A stretch of 64,000 nt of DNA from Pseudomonas sp. GV071 (GTDB lineage: Bacteria > Pseudomonadota > Gammaproteobacteria > Pseudomonadales > Pseudomonadaceae), in NCBI RefSeq assembly GCF_003050835.1, contig NZ_QAOJ01000016.1:1-64000 (forward strand). The letters run 5' to 3'. A model generated the notes under the pieces. That model saw only the letters and a program-made list of their open reading frames with translations, did no database searches and was not told the origin of the DNA. Position 1 is the stretch's first letter. Each line of letters starts with the position of its first letter. Both the position numbers and the translations under genes were made by a program. Positions 1-7,613 of the stretch are shown here, piece by piece.

Positions 1-258
1 GCCTACGACTTCGCCAAGATCGGTGCTCCGGGCCTGAAAGCCACCATCACCTACCTGAAGGGCGACAACATCGACTCCGTCACCGGCGACCAGTCCGAGT
101 GGGAGCGCGATTTCCGTCTGGATTACGCGATTCAGGAAGGCACCTTCAAAGGTGTGGGTTTCTCCTGGCGTAACGCCGCTCTGCGCAGCACCGTGGCCAA
201 CCAGAACGACCAGGACGAGAACCGCCTGATCGTCAGCTACACCCTGCCGCTGTTGTAA
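1..258 (+). CDS. OprD-family outer membrane porin, C-terminal part only
   Basis: The window opens inside this gene; 85 codons and a TAA stop are present. The visible part alternates hydrophobic and polar residues as in beta-strands (for example TITYLKGDN, FRLDYAIQEG, GVGFSWRNA) and ends RLIVSYTLPLL, the terminal strand typical of the Pseudomonas OprD/OprE porins, which take up small amino acids, carboxylates or peptides across the outer membrane. A strong terminator follows directly. The subfamily cannot be fixed without the N-terminal 350 or so residues; OprE-like is my best guess from the tail and from the usual neighbourhood of lsfA/ssu and agu genes in pseudomonads. Confidence 0.85.
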   Translation, partial: AYDFAKIGAPGLKATITYLKGDNIDSVTGDQSEWERDFRLDYAIQEGTFKGVGFSWRNAALRSTVANQNDQDENRLIVSYTLPLL

Positions 259-271
259 GGCGCGCTGGAAC

Positions 272-301
272 GAAAAAGCCGGGCAATTGCCCGGCTTTTT
301 T
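272..301 (+). terminator. Rho-independent terminator of the porin gene
   Basis: A perfect stem (AAGCCGGGC / GCCCGGCTT) with central AATT and a run of six T follows the porin stop by 13 bases. Five A precede it, so it could also work on the other strand. Confidence 0.9.
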
Positions 302-325
302 GTGCCTGCCTGGAACGTCAAAAGC

Positions 326-350
326 TCGCGGCTGAAGCCGCTCCTACGGA
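326..350. repeat. Single REP element
   Basis: GCTCGCGGCTGAAGCCGCTCCTACGG contains the core stem GCGGCT/AGCCGC followed by TCCTAC, the same unit that occurs in inverted pairs at ten other places in this window. Here it stands alone, without an inverted partner. Confidence 0.8.
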
Positions 351-449
351 CTGCACCTGAGAAGCGCGCTCAGCCGCAAACCCTTTCATTCCCCGCACGC
401 GGGATTGCAGAATTTCGAACGGGCGAGATATCGCGTCCGGCGTGAGAGT

Positions 450-538
450 CTGGGTCCCAGCCTGCGCTGGGACGACGGCGTTGGCCGTCATTCAGCGAAT
501 CACATACTCCCGTCATCCCAGCGCACGCTGGGATCCAG
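450..538. repeat. Inverted repeat pair with 29-base arms, about 31 bases apart
   Basis: Positions 450-478 and 510-538 are reverse complements with four mismatches; each arm also contains its own small stem (CCCAGC...GCTGGG). The remainder of the gene-free stretch 302-680 holds only a single REP and the sbp terminator; no credible coding region was seen. Confidence 0.75.
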
Positions 539-633
539 AATGGTCCGGTCAACGTCTGTTGGGCGGCAACAGGTGTCCGCCGTGATCCACGCCTTCACGA
601 GGATGACGCTGCTGGCACCTCGATCTGGGCACA

Positions 634-660
634 TAAAAAGCCCGGCACTGGGCCGGGCTT
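634..660 (-). terminator. Terminator of sbp
   Basis: AAGCCCGGC-ACTG-GCCGGGCTT stem, followed on the minus strand by a T run (read on the plus strand as ATAAAAAG). It lies 20 bases beyond the sbp stop codon. Confidence 0.85.
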
Positions 661-680
661 CGGGTGAGCTGACGAGGCAG

Positions 681-1676
681 TTACTGCCCGTTGTACACCT
701 GATCAAACACCCCGCCATCATTGAAGTGAGTCTTCTGAATCACTGGCCATTCGCCAAAGGTTTTCACCACCGGCAGGAAGTCCACTTTCGGGAAACGATC
801 CGAGTATTCGGCCAGGATCTTGGCGTTGCGTGGGCGCAGGTAGTTGTTGGCGGCGATGCGTTGGGCATCGTCGGACCACAGGTATTTCAGGTACGCCTCG
901 GCTTCTTTGCGGGTGCCTTTTTTGTCGACCACTTTGTCGACCACGGCCACCGGTGGTTCGGCTTCGGCGGAGACGCTCGGGTAGACCACTTCGAAGCTGC
1001 CACGGCCGAATTCACGGGCGATCATTTCCGCTTCGTTTTCGAAGGTCACCAGCACGTCGCCGATGTTGTTCTGCATGAAGGTGGTGGTGGCTGCACGGCC
1101 GCCGGTATCGAGTACCGGGGCTTGTTTGAACAGCTTGCCGACGAACTCGCGGGCGGCTTTTTCGTCGCCGCCCTGCTTGAGCACGTAGCCCCAGGCCGAC
1201 AGGTAGGTGTAGCGACCGTTACCGGAGGTTTTCGGGTTGGGCACGACCACTTCGACGCCGCTTTTCAGCAGGTCTGGCCAGTCTTTCAGGCCTTTGGGGT
1301 TGCCTTTACGCACGATGAATACGGTGGCGGAGGTGAACGGGGCGCTGTTGTCTGGCAGGCGGGTGGCCCAGTTTTCCGGAATCAGGTTGCCGTTGTCGTG
1401 CAGGGCATTGATGTCGGTGGCCATGTTCATGGTGATCACGTCGGCCTGCAGGCCATCGATCACGGCGCGGGCTTGTTTGCTCGAGCCACCGTGGGACATC
1501 TGCAAGGTCAGCTCGGGGTTGCCCTCAGCCTGCCAGTGCTTCTGGAACGCGGCGTTGTAGTCCTTGTAGAAGTCGCGCATCACGTCGTAGGAGACGTTCA
1601 GCAGGGTGGCGGCCTGGGCGCTGGAGGCCAGGGCCAGGCCGGCGGCCAGCAGGGAGGTGGTGAGCAAACGCTTCAT
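681..1676 (-). CDS. sbp: Periplasmic sulfate-binding protein of an ABC importer
   Basis: 331 residues. The first 22 form a signal peptide (MKRLL start, hydrophobic core, cleavage after SAQA). The mature protein carries the sulfate/thiosulfate-binding family features: LLNVSYDVMRDFYKDYN near the N-terminus, MSHGGSSKQARAVIDGLQADVITMN, and the SGNGRYTYLSAWGY and GDVLVTFENEA segments. It captures sulfate (possibly thiosulfate) in the periplasm for the CysTWA permease. The start at MKRLL is chosen because the upstream in-frame extension has no signal-peptide character. It is not followed by cysT/W/A: downstream are a terminator and a convergent porin. Its neighbours lsfA and ssu suggest a sulfur-starvation cluster, and the divergent spacer to lsfA is AT-rich. 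Confidence 0.93.
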   Translation of the reverse strand: MKRLLTTSLLAAGLALASSAQAATLLNVSYDVMRDFYKDYNAAFQKHWQAEGNPELTLQMSHGGSSKQARAVIDGLQADVITMNMATDINALHDNGNLIPENWATRLPDNSAPFTSATVFIVRKGNPKGLKDWPDLLKSGVEVVVPNPKTSGNGRYTYLSAWGYVLKQGGDEKAAREFVGKLFKQAPVLDTGGRAATTTFMQNNIGDVLVTFENEAEMIAREFGRGSFEVVYPSVSAEAEPPVAVVDKVVDKKGTRKEAEAYLKYLWSDDAQRIAANNYLRPRNAKILAEYSDRFPKVDFLPVVKTFGEWPVIQKTHFNDGGVFDQVYNGQ

Positions 1677-1925
1677 CGAAAAATTCCTTAGTCCAGGATT
1701 CATAGACAAAAAGCCCATGGGCAATGAGGGTAACCGGCGAATGATAAAAGCTTGGGTTTATTCTGATAAAGAATAATTGCTTCCTTGCTTATACCGGCAA
1801 GCGGCAGCACCGGTTTTCTCTTATATTCCATAAACATATAAATAAATTGTTATTTATTCTTTTTAATTTGAACGCAGCCTGAGCATAGTGAGCCCCACGC
1901 ACCGACATGCACCAGGAGCTGCACC
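1677..1925. promoter_or_regulatory. Divergent sbp / lsfA promoter region
   Basis: About 250 bases, much richer in A and T than the flanks, especially 1740-1870. It contains a palindrome at 1758-1776 (TTATTCTGATAAAGAATAA) and an AT-rich stretch at 1828-1862. Position between two sulfur-related genes makes CysB or SfnR-type control plausible, but I cannot assign a specific site. The lsfA start is preceded by AGGAG at 1914-1918. Confidence 0.55.
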
Positions 1926-2564
1926 ATGAGCCTCAGACTCGGCGACATCGCCCCCGACTTCGAACAAGACTCTAGCCAAGGCCGCATTCGTTTTCACGAA
2001 TGGTTGGGCAATAGCTGGGGCGTGCTGTTTTCGCACCCGGCCGACTTTACCCCGGTGTGCACCACCGAGCTCGGTTTCACTGCCAAATTGAAAGACCAGT
2101 TCGCCGAGCGCGGCGTCAAGGTTATCGCCCTGTCGGTGGACCCGGTGGACTCGCACCTCAAGTGGATCGACGACATCAACGAAACCCAGAGCACCCTCGT
2201 GGGTTTCCCGATCATTGCCGACGCCGACCGTAAGGTATCGGGCCTGTACGACCTGATCCACCCCAACGCCAACGACACCCTGACCGTGCGCTCGTTGTTC
2301 GTCATCGACCCGAACAAGAAAGTGCGCCTGACCATTACCTACCCGGCCAGCACCGGGCGCAATTTCCACGAGATTCTGCGGGTGATCGACTCCTTGCAAC
2401 TGACCGAGAACTACAAAGTCGCCACCCCGGCCAACTGGCAGGACGGTGACGAGGTGGTGATCGTGCCGTCGCTGCGTGACGAAGACGAGATCAAGCAACG
2501 TTTCCCCAAAGGCTACCGCGCGGTGAAACCGTACCTGCGCCTGACCTCACAACCCAATCGCTGA
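1926..2564 (+). CDS. lsfA: 1-Cys peroxiredoxin LsfA (Prx6 type)
   Basis: 212 residues, the full length of the Prx6/1-Cys class. The peroxidatic site is HPADFTPVCTTELG with Cys45, and I see no other cysteine, so it is a 1-Cys enzyme. The C-terminal extension (ATPANWQDGDEVVIVPS... KGYRAVKPYLR) is typical for this class. It reduces hydrogen peroxide and organic peroxides in the cytoplasm. In pseudomonads lsfA is induced by sulfate limitation and lies directly before ssuE, as here, where it precedes ssuE by about 90 bases on the same strand. It probably belongs to the same sulfur-starvation regulon and may protect flavin-dependent desulfonation from oxidative by-products (inference). Confidence 0.95.
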   Translation: MSLRLGDIAPDFEQDSSQGRIRFHEWLGNSWGVLFSHPADFTPVCTTELGFTAKLKDQFAERGVKVIALSVDPVDSHLKWIDDINETQSTLVGFPIIADADRKVSGLYDLIHPNANDTLTVRSLFVIDPNKKVRLTITYPASTGRNFHEILRVIDSLQLTENYKVATPANWQDGDEVVIVPSLRDEDEIKQRFPKGYRAVKPYLRLTSQPNR

Positions 2565-2654
2565 TCGCCCGTCGTAAGCAGCACATACCTGAGCGCGCTT
2601 GAGCCTGGTTGCCACTGGTAGCCAGCAACAGGACGGCAAGGCAAGGAGTAGGCA

Positions 2655-3248
2655 ATGTTAGTGGTTTCGTTGAGCGGCAGTCCGAGCCAGAGATCCCGCA
2701 GTGGAATCTTGCTGGAGCGCTCGCAGCGTTGGCTGCAACAGCATGGCGTGGAAGTGGTGAGTTATCGGATTCAGGACTTCAACGCCGAAGAACTGCTCCA
2801 CGCCCGCTTCGACAGCCCGCAGATCCAAGCCCTGCAGGCTCACGTTGCGGCAGCGGATGGCTTGCTGATTGCCACCCCGGTGTACAAGGCCTCGTTCTCG
2901 GGGGCGTTGAAGGTGTTGCTGGATCTGCTGCCTGAGCGGGCCCTGGAGCACAAAGTGCTGTTGCCGTTTTCCACCGGAGGCAGCAGCGCACACATGCTGG
3001 CTGTGGATTACGCGCTGCGCCCGGTGCTTACCGCACTGAAAGCCCAGGAAGTGCAGCACGGTGTATTCGCCGATGACAGCCAGATCGCCTACGGCGAAAA
3101 CGGTGCCGCCGCGCAATTGGCCGTGAGCCTGGAGCAGCGCCTGGAAGACGCGCTGGAGCAGTTCCACAGCGCCCTGGCCCGCCGGCCCAAACCCCTGGAT
3201 CCGAATGTATTGAATCAGCGGTTGCTGGCGGCGAATTGGAGTATTTGA
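2655..3248 (+). CDS. ssuE: NAD(P)H-dependent FMN reductase of the sulfonate operon
   Basis: 197 residues with a flavodoxin-like fold. SGSPSQRSRS near the N-terminus is the FMN-phosphate loop, ATPVYKASFSGALKVLLDLLP is the SsuE-family signature, and LPFSTGGSSAHMLAVDYALRPVLTAL follows. It supplies FMNH2 to the monooxygenase SsuD encoded two genes downstream. AAGGAG lies just before ATG. It opens the ssuEADCBF order typical of Pseudomonas. The 205-base gap to ssuA holds a GC-rich inverted repeat that might attenuate or separate transcripts. Confidence 0.94.
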   Translation: MLVVSLSGSPSQRSRSGILLERSQRWLQQHGVEVVSYRIQDFNAEELLHARFDSPQIQALQAHVAAADGLLIATPVYKASFSGALKVLLDLLPERALEHKVLLPFSTGGSSAHMLAVDYALRPVLTALKAQEVQHGVFADDSQIAYGENGAAAQLAVSLEQRLEDALEQFHSALARRPKPLDPNVLNQRLLAANWSI

Positions 3249-3255
3249 GGTGTAG

Positions 3256-3347
3256 CTCCCCTCGCCCGCTTGCGGGAGAGGGGCCGGGGGAGAGGGGCCG
3301 TTAAAAGCACCCTCTCCCCAACCCTCTCCCCAAGGGGAGAGGGGGAC
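3256..3347. repeat. GC-rich CTCTCCC inverted-repeat element
   Basis: The segment consists of alternating CCCTCTCCCC and GGGGAGAGGG blocks able to form long hairpins (CCCGCTTGCGGG loop). The same type occurs at 11188-11237 and 37493-37559 in this window. It lies within the ssu operon between ssuE and ssuA. Confidence 0.75.
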
Positions 3348-3453
3348 GATTAACCCGTCTGCTCTACAAAGAGTCGGCACAAAAAAACATCAGCCTTACT
3401 CACCCGCCAACGGGCAAGCAGGCGACATCACTTGAACAGCAAAGGAGAGCGCC

Positions 3454-4419
3454 ATGCGCCCAGTAACTTTGCGTCGGAGTCTGGTCGCCCTGTTTGTCGC
3501 GGCCACCGCTTTCGGCGCCATCAGCCAAGCACAAGCCGAAACCCTGCGGATCGGTTATCAGAAGTACGGCACCCTGGTGCTGCTCAAAGCCAAAGGCTCG
3601 CTGGAAAAGCGCCTCGCCGAACAGGGCGTGGACGTTAAATGGACCGAGTTTCCCGGCGGCCCACAATTGCTGGAAGGCCTGAACGTAGGCTCCGTGGACT
3701 TCGGTGTCACCGGCGAAACCCCACCGGTATTTGCCCAGGCCGCTGGCGCCGATCTGCTCTATGTCGCCTATGAGCCGCCAGCACCCCACAGCGAAGCGAT
3801 CCTGGTGCCGAAAGGTTCGCCGATCAAATCGGTGCAAGAACTCAAAGGCAAAAAAGTGGTGCTCAACAAGGGCTCCAATGTGCACTACCTGTTGGTGCGC
3901 GCCCTGGAAGACGCCGGCCTGAAATACAGCGACATCGACGTGGTGTACCTGGCTCCGGCCGATGCCCGTGCCGCGTTCGAACGTGGCAGCGTGGACGCTT
4001 GGGTTATCTGGGACCCCTTCCAGGCCGCCGCCGAAAACCAGCTGGGTGCCCACACCCTGCGTGACGGCCAAGGCCTGGTGGACAACCACCAGTTCTACCT
4101 CTCCACCAAGCCGTATGCCGAGAAAAACCCGAAAGTCATCGCCACCCTGATCGAAGAAGTTCGCTCAGTCGGCGAAGACTCCAAGGCCGACCCGCAAGCC
4201 GTGACCGAACAAGTCGCGCCGCTGCTGGGTCTGTCCAAAGAAATCACCCTGACCGCAGTGAAACGCCAAGGCTACGGCGCCCAGTTCATCACCCCGGCCG
4301 TGGTCACTGCGCAGCAGAAGATCGCTGACACCTTCTACCAACTCAAATTGATTCCCAAGCCCTTGAGCATCAAGGACGTGATCTGGACCCCGCCAGCCAA
4401 AGTCGCCAGCGCCCAGTAA
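3454..4419 (+). CDS. ssuA: Periplasmic aliphatic sulfonate-binding protein
   Basis: 321 residues with a Sec signal peptide (LVALFVAATAFGAISQAQA). The mature chain starts ETLRIGYQKYGTLVLLKAKG, the SsuA/NitT/TauA family N-terminus, and continues with FPGGPQLLEGLNVGSVDFGVTGE and WVIWDPFQAAAE, all typical of sulfonate-binding proteins. It delivers alkanesulfonates to SsuC/SsuB at the inner membrane. AAAGGAG stands 6 bases before ATG. The gene lies between ssuE and ssuD, as in other Pseudomonas ssu operons. Confidence 0.93.
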   Translation: MRPVTLRRSLVALFVAATAFGAISQAQAETLRIGYQKYGTLVLLKAKGSLEKRLAEQGVDVKWTEFPGGPQLLEGLNVGSVDFGVTGETPPVFAQAAGADLLYVAYEPPAPHSEAILVPKGSPIKSVQELKGKKVVLNKGSNVHYLLVRALEDAGLKYSDIDVVYLAPADARAAFERGSVDAWVIWDPFQAAAENQLGAHTLRDGQGLVDNHQFYLSTKPYAEKNPKVIATLIEEVRSVGEDSKADPQAVTEQVAPLLGLSKEITLTAVKRQGYGAQFITPAVVTAQQKIADTFYQLKLIPKPLSIKDVIWTPPAKVASAQ

Positions 4420-4484
4420 CTAACCAACAGGCAATACCGCCGCTGGCCCCGATGGGGCAGCGGCACTTAAAGGAGACAACTCCC

Positions 4485-5633
4485 ATGAGCTTGAACATTT
4501 TCTGGTTTCTTCCCACCCACGGCGACGGTCATTACCTTGGCACCGCTGAGGGCGCTCGCGCGGTCGATCACGGCTACCTGCAACAGATTGCCCAGGCGGC
4601 TGACCGCCTCGGTTTTGGTGGCGTGCTGATCCCGACGGGGCGGTCCTGCGAAGATTCCTGGCTGGTGGCGGCATCGCTGATTCCGGTTACCACCCACCTC
4701 AAATTTCTCGTCGCGCTGCGCCCCGGCATCATTTCGCCGACCGTTGCTGCGCGTCAGGCGGCGACCCTGGACCGTCTGTCCAATGGCCGCGCGCTGTTCA
4801 ACCTGGTCACCGGTGGCGACCCCGACGAGCTGGCCGGTGATGGCCTGTTTCTCAGCCACGAAGAGCGCTATGAAGCTTCGGTGGAGTTCACCCGCATCTG
4901 GCGCCGTGTGCTGGAAGGCGAAACCGTCGACTACGACGGCAAACATATCAGCGTGAAGGGCGCCAAGCTGCTCTATCCGCCGCTGCAACAACCACGTCCG
5001 CCGCTGTATTTCGGTGGTTCCTCAGGGGCTGCACAAGACCTCGCTGCCGAGCAGGTGGAAATGGTCCTGACCTGGGGCGAGCCGCCGGCCGCGGTGGCCG
5101 AAAAAATCGCCCAGGTGCGCGAGAAAGCCGCCCAACACGGCCGCACCGTGCGCTTCGGTATTCGCCTGCACGTGATCGTGCGCGAAACCAACGAAGAAGC
5201 CTGGGCGGCAGCTGATCGCCTGATCTCCCACGTCGACGACGAGACCATCAAAAAGGCCCAGGCTTCGCTGGCGCGTTTCGATTCGGTTGGCCAACAACGC
5301 ATGGCCGCCCTGCACGGCGGCAGCAAAGACAATCTCGAAGTCAGCCCCAACCTGTGGGCCGGTGTTGGCCTGGTACGGGGTGGAGCCGGTACGGCGCTGG
5401 TCGGCGATGGCCCGACCGTGGCCGCGCGGGTCAAGGAATACGCCGACCTGGGCATCGACACCTTCATCTTCTCCGGCTACCCGCATCTGGAAGAGTCGTA
5501 CCGTGTCGCGGAGTTGCTCTTCCCGCACCTGGATGTGGCCCGTCCACAACGTCCGGAAGGCGCCAGCTACGTCAGCCCGTTCGGCGAAATGATCGCCAAC
5601 GACGTGCTGCCCAAAGCAGCGTCGGCGAGCTGA
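4485..5633 (+). CDS. ssuD: FMNH2-dependent alkanesulfonate monooxygenase
   Basis: 382 residues, the normal SsuD length, beginning MSLNIFWFLPTHGDGHYLG; the start is preceded by AAAGGAG. It is a luciferase-like TIM barrel. RSCEDSW contains the conserved cysteine (Cys55 here) and VTGGDPDELAGDG the family loop. The enzyme uses FMNH2 from SsuE and oxygen to split C1-C14 alkanesulfonates into sulfite and an aldehyde, giving the cell sulfur when sulfate is scarce. The next gene, ssuC, follows after 18 bases. Confidence 0.96.
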   Translation: MSLNIFWFLPTHGDGHYLGTAEGARAVDHGYLQQIAQAADRLGFGGVLIPTGRSCEDSWLVAASLIPVTTHLKFLVALRPGIISPTVAARQAATLDRLSNGRALFNLVTGGDPDELAGDGLFLSHEERYEASVEFTRIWRRVLEGETVDYDGKHISVKGAKLLYPPLQQPRPPLYFGGSSGAAQDLAAEQVEMVLTWGEPPAAVAEKIAQVREKAAQHGRTVRFGIRLHVIVRETNEEAWAAADRLISHVDDETIKKAQASLARFDSVGQQRMAALHGGSKDNLEVSPNLWAGVGLVRGGAGTALVGDGPTVAARVKEYADLGIDTFIFSGYPHLEESYRVAELLFPHLDVARPQRPEGASYVSPFGEMIANDVLPKAASAS

Positions 5634-5651
5634 TGGCCAGGGGCGAATGAG

Positions 5652-6446
5652 ATGAGCAAACCTATCAACAACCTCGTCAGCCGTGTCGCACCCTTCGTGC
5701 TGCCGCTGGCCTTGCTGGCCATCTGGCAGCTGGCGGTGGTCGCCGGTTGGCTGTCGACGCGGATTCTGCCGGCGCCCAGCGCGGTGTTTGATGCTGCCGT
5801 GGCGCTGATCAGCAGTGGCGATATCTGGCACCACCTGGCCATCAGCGGCTGGCGCGCCGGCATCGGCTTCCTGATTGGCGGCAGCATCGGCCTGACCCTG
5901 GGCTTTATCACCGGCCTGTCGAAGTGGGGCGAGCGCTTCCTCGATAGCACCGTGCAGATGATCCGTAACGTGCCGCACCTGGCGCTGATTCCGCTGGTGA
6001 TTCTGTGGTTCGGCATCGATGAGTCGGCGAAGATTTTTCTGGTCGCCCTCGGCACCGTGTTCCCGATCTACCTGAACACCTACCACGGCATCCGCAACGT
6101 CGACCCGGCGTTGGTGGAAATGGCGCGCAGTTATGGCCTGTCCGGCTTCAGCCTGTTCCGCCAGGTGATTCTGCCGGGCGCCTTGCCCTCGATTCTGGTG
6201 GGCGTGCGGTTTGCACTCGGCTTTATGTGGCTGACCCTGATTGTGGCCGAGACCATTTCGGCCAGCTCCGGCATCGGTTACCTGGCAATGAATGCCCGCG
6301 AGTTTCTGCAGACCGACGTGGTAGTGGTCGCGATTCTGCTTTACGCCCTGCTGGGCAAACTGGCCGACACCACGGCCCGTGGTCTGGAACGTGTGTGGTT
6401 GCGCTGGCACCCCGCCTATCAAGTTAAAAAAGGCGGTGCGGCATGA
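5652..6446 (+). CDS. ssuC: Sulfonate ABC transporter permease
   Basis: 264 residues with about six membrane segments. The EAA-type cytoplasmic loop (VEMARSYGLSGFSLFRQVILPGALPSILVGVRFALG) that docks on SsuB lies around residues 155-190. It forms the inner-membrane channel for sulfonates delivered by SsuA. Its last codons overlap the ssuB start by four bases (ATGA), which indicates translational coupling. Confidence 0.95.
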   Translation: MSKPINNLVSRVAPFVLPLALLAIWQLAVVAGWLSTRILPAPSAVFDAAVALISSGDIWHHLAISGWRAGIGFLIGGSIGLTLGFITGLSKWGERFLDSTVQMIRNVPHLALIPLVILWFGIDESAKIFLVALGTVFPIYLNTYHGIRNVDPALVEMARSYGLSGFSLFRQVILPGALPSILVGVRFALGFMWLTLIVAETISASSGIGYLAMNAREFLQTDVVVVAILLYALLGKLADTTARGLERVWLRWHPAYQVKKGGAA

Positions 6447-7264
6447 ATGCATTCAATCCTAACGGCGTGGCGCCGCAGCACCTCAAGGGCGGTATACCGC
6501 TGGCGGTGCGTGGCCTGCACAAAGCCTTTGGCGAACGCGAGGTGTTGCACAACATCGAGCTGCTGATTCCAGCCGGGCAATTCGTTGCTGTGGTCGGTCG
6601 CAGCGGTTGTGGCAAAAGTACGTTGCTGCGTCTGCTCGCTGGCCTCGACACGCCCACCAGCGGCGCCTTACTGGCCGGCTCCGCGCCGCTCAGCGAAGCC
6701 CGTGAAGACACCCGCCTGATGTTCCAGGACTCGCGCCTGCTGCCGTGGAAACGGGTGATCGACAACGTCGGTCTGGGCCTTAGTGGCGACTGGCGTGGTC
6801 GTGCCCTGGATGCGTTGCAAGCGGTCGGCCTGGCCGAGCGTGCGCAGGAGTGGCCAGCGGCTTTGTCGGGCGGCCAGAAGCAACGTGTGGCACTGGCCCG
6901 GGCCCTGATTCACCAGCCGCGTCTGCTGCTGTTGGATGAGCCACTGGGTGCCCTCGATGCCCTGACCCGCATCGAGATGCAGCAACTGATCGAAGGCCTG
7001 TGGCAGCAGCATGGTTTCACTGTGCTGTTGGTCACCCATGACGTCAGCGAGGCGGTGGCGATTGCCGACCGCGTGATTCTGATTGAAGACGGCCATGTTG
7101 GCCTCGACCTGCCGGTAAACCTGGCCCGCCCACGGCAACGTGGCTCGGCGCGCCTGGCGGCATTGGAAGCGGAAGTACTCAACCGCGTGCTGGAGATTCC
7201 CGCCGGCCCGCCACCGCCTGAACCTGTTTCACCCTTGCCTACGCAACTGCGTTGGGCGCTGTAA
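6443..7264 (+). CDS. ssuB: Sulfonate ABC transporter ATP-binding protein
   Basis: 273 residues. Walker A is GRSGCGKST (about residues 52-60), the Q-loop lies in LMFQDSRLLPWKRV, the signature is LSGGQKQRVALARAL and Walker B is LLLLDEPLGALD followed by VTHDVSEA. This is the SsuB/TauB/NrtD class that energises uptake of sulfonates through SsuC. The gene overlaps ssuC by four bases and is followed after 45 bases by ssuF. Confidence 0.95.
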   Translation: MNAFNPNGVAPQHLKGGIPLAVRGLHKAFGEREVLHNIELLIPAGQFVAVVGRSGCGKSTLLRLLAGLDTPTSGALLAGSAPLSEAREDTRLMFQDSRLLPWKRVIDNVGLGLSGDWRGRALDALQAVGLAERAQEWPAALSGGQKQRVALARALIHQPRLLLLDEPLGALDALTRIEMQQLIEGLWQQHGFTVLLVTHDVSEAVAIADRVILIEDGHVGLDLPVNLARPRQRGSARLAALEAEVLNRVLEIPAGPPPPEPVSPLPTQLRWAL

Positions 7265-7309
7265 ACACACCTACTGAGCTACACCACTGAGCTACCCAGG
7301 AGAAACACC

Positions 7310-7525
7310 ATGACCATTAAAGCGATCAACGTCCGTAACCAGTTCAAAGGCACCATCAAGGAAATCGTGTTGGGCGACGTGCTGTCGGAAATCGACGTGC
7401 AAACTGCCTCGGGCATCGTCACTTCGGTGATCACCACCCGTTCGGTGAAAGAACTGGAACTGGGCGTAGGCAGCGAAGTGATTGCCTTCGTTAAGTCCAC
7501 CGAAGTGTCGATTGCCAAGCTCTAA
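7310..7525 (+). CDS. ssuF: Small TOBE/Mop-domain protein SsuF
   Basis: 71 residues forming one molbindin (Mop/TOBE) unit: NQFKGTIKEIVLGDVLSEIDVQTASG followed by ITTRSVKELELGVGSEVIAFVKSTEV. Such proteins bind molybdate or similar oxyanions. In Pseudomonas ssu operons the last gene, ssuF, encodes this type of protein and was reported to be needed for growth on some sulfur sources, though its exact role is unclear. GGAGAAACACC precedes the ATG. A REP pair follows the stop and probably ends the operon. Confidence 0.9.
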   Translation: MTIKAINVRNQFKGTIKEIVLGDVLSEIDVQTASGIVTSVITTRSVKELELGVGSEVIAFVKSTEVSIAKL

Positions 7526-7552
7526 GCCGTGGCATTGATGTTTGCAGGGAAT

Positions 7553-7612
7553 GGCGGCTAAAGCCGCTCCTACGGATTGTGCGGTGTGTAGGAGCGGCTT
7601 TAGCCGCGATGC
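7553..7612. repeat. REP pair (inverted)
   Basis: GGCGGCTAAAGCCGCTCCTAC and, 14 bases on, its inverted copy GTAGGAGCGGCTTTAGCCGC. It lies between the convergent ends of ssuF and the decayed gene at 7614-8728. Confidence 0.85.
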
Positions 7613-7613
7613 T

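Noticed and set aside
405..1691. Long plus-strand open reading frame over sbp
   Set aside because: It is antisense to sbp, which has a signal peptide and family motifs; the frame is a by-product of GC-rich codon use.
3256..3347. CRISPR-like short repeats
   Set aside because: Blocks are palindromic and contiguous with no spacers of uniform length.
681..7525. Sulfur genes as an acquired island
   Set aside because: Base composition and codon use match the rest; the lsfA-ssu order is normal for pseudomonads.
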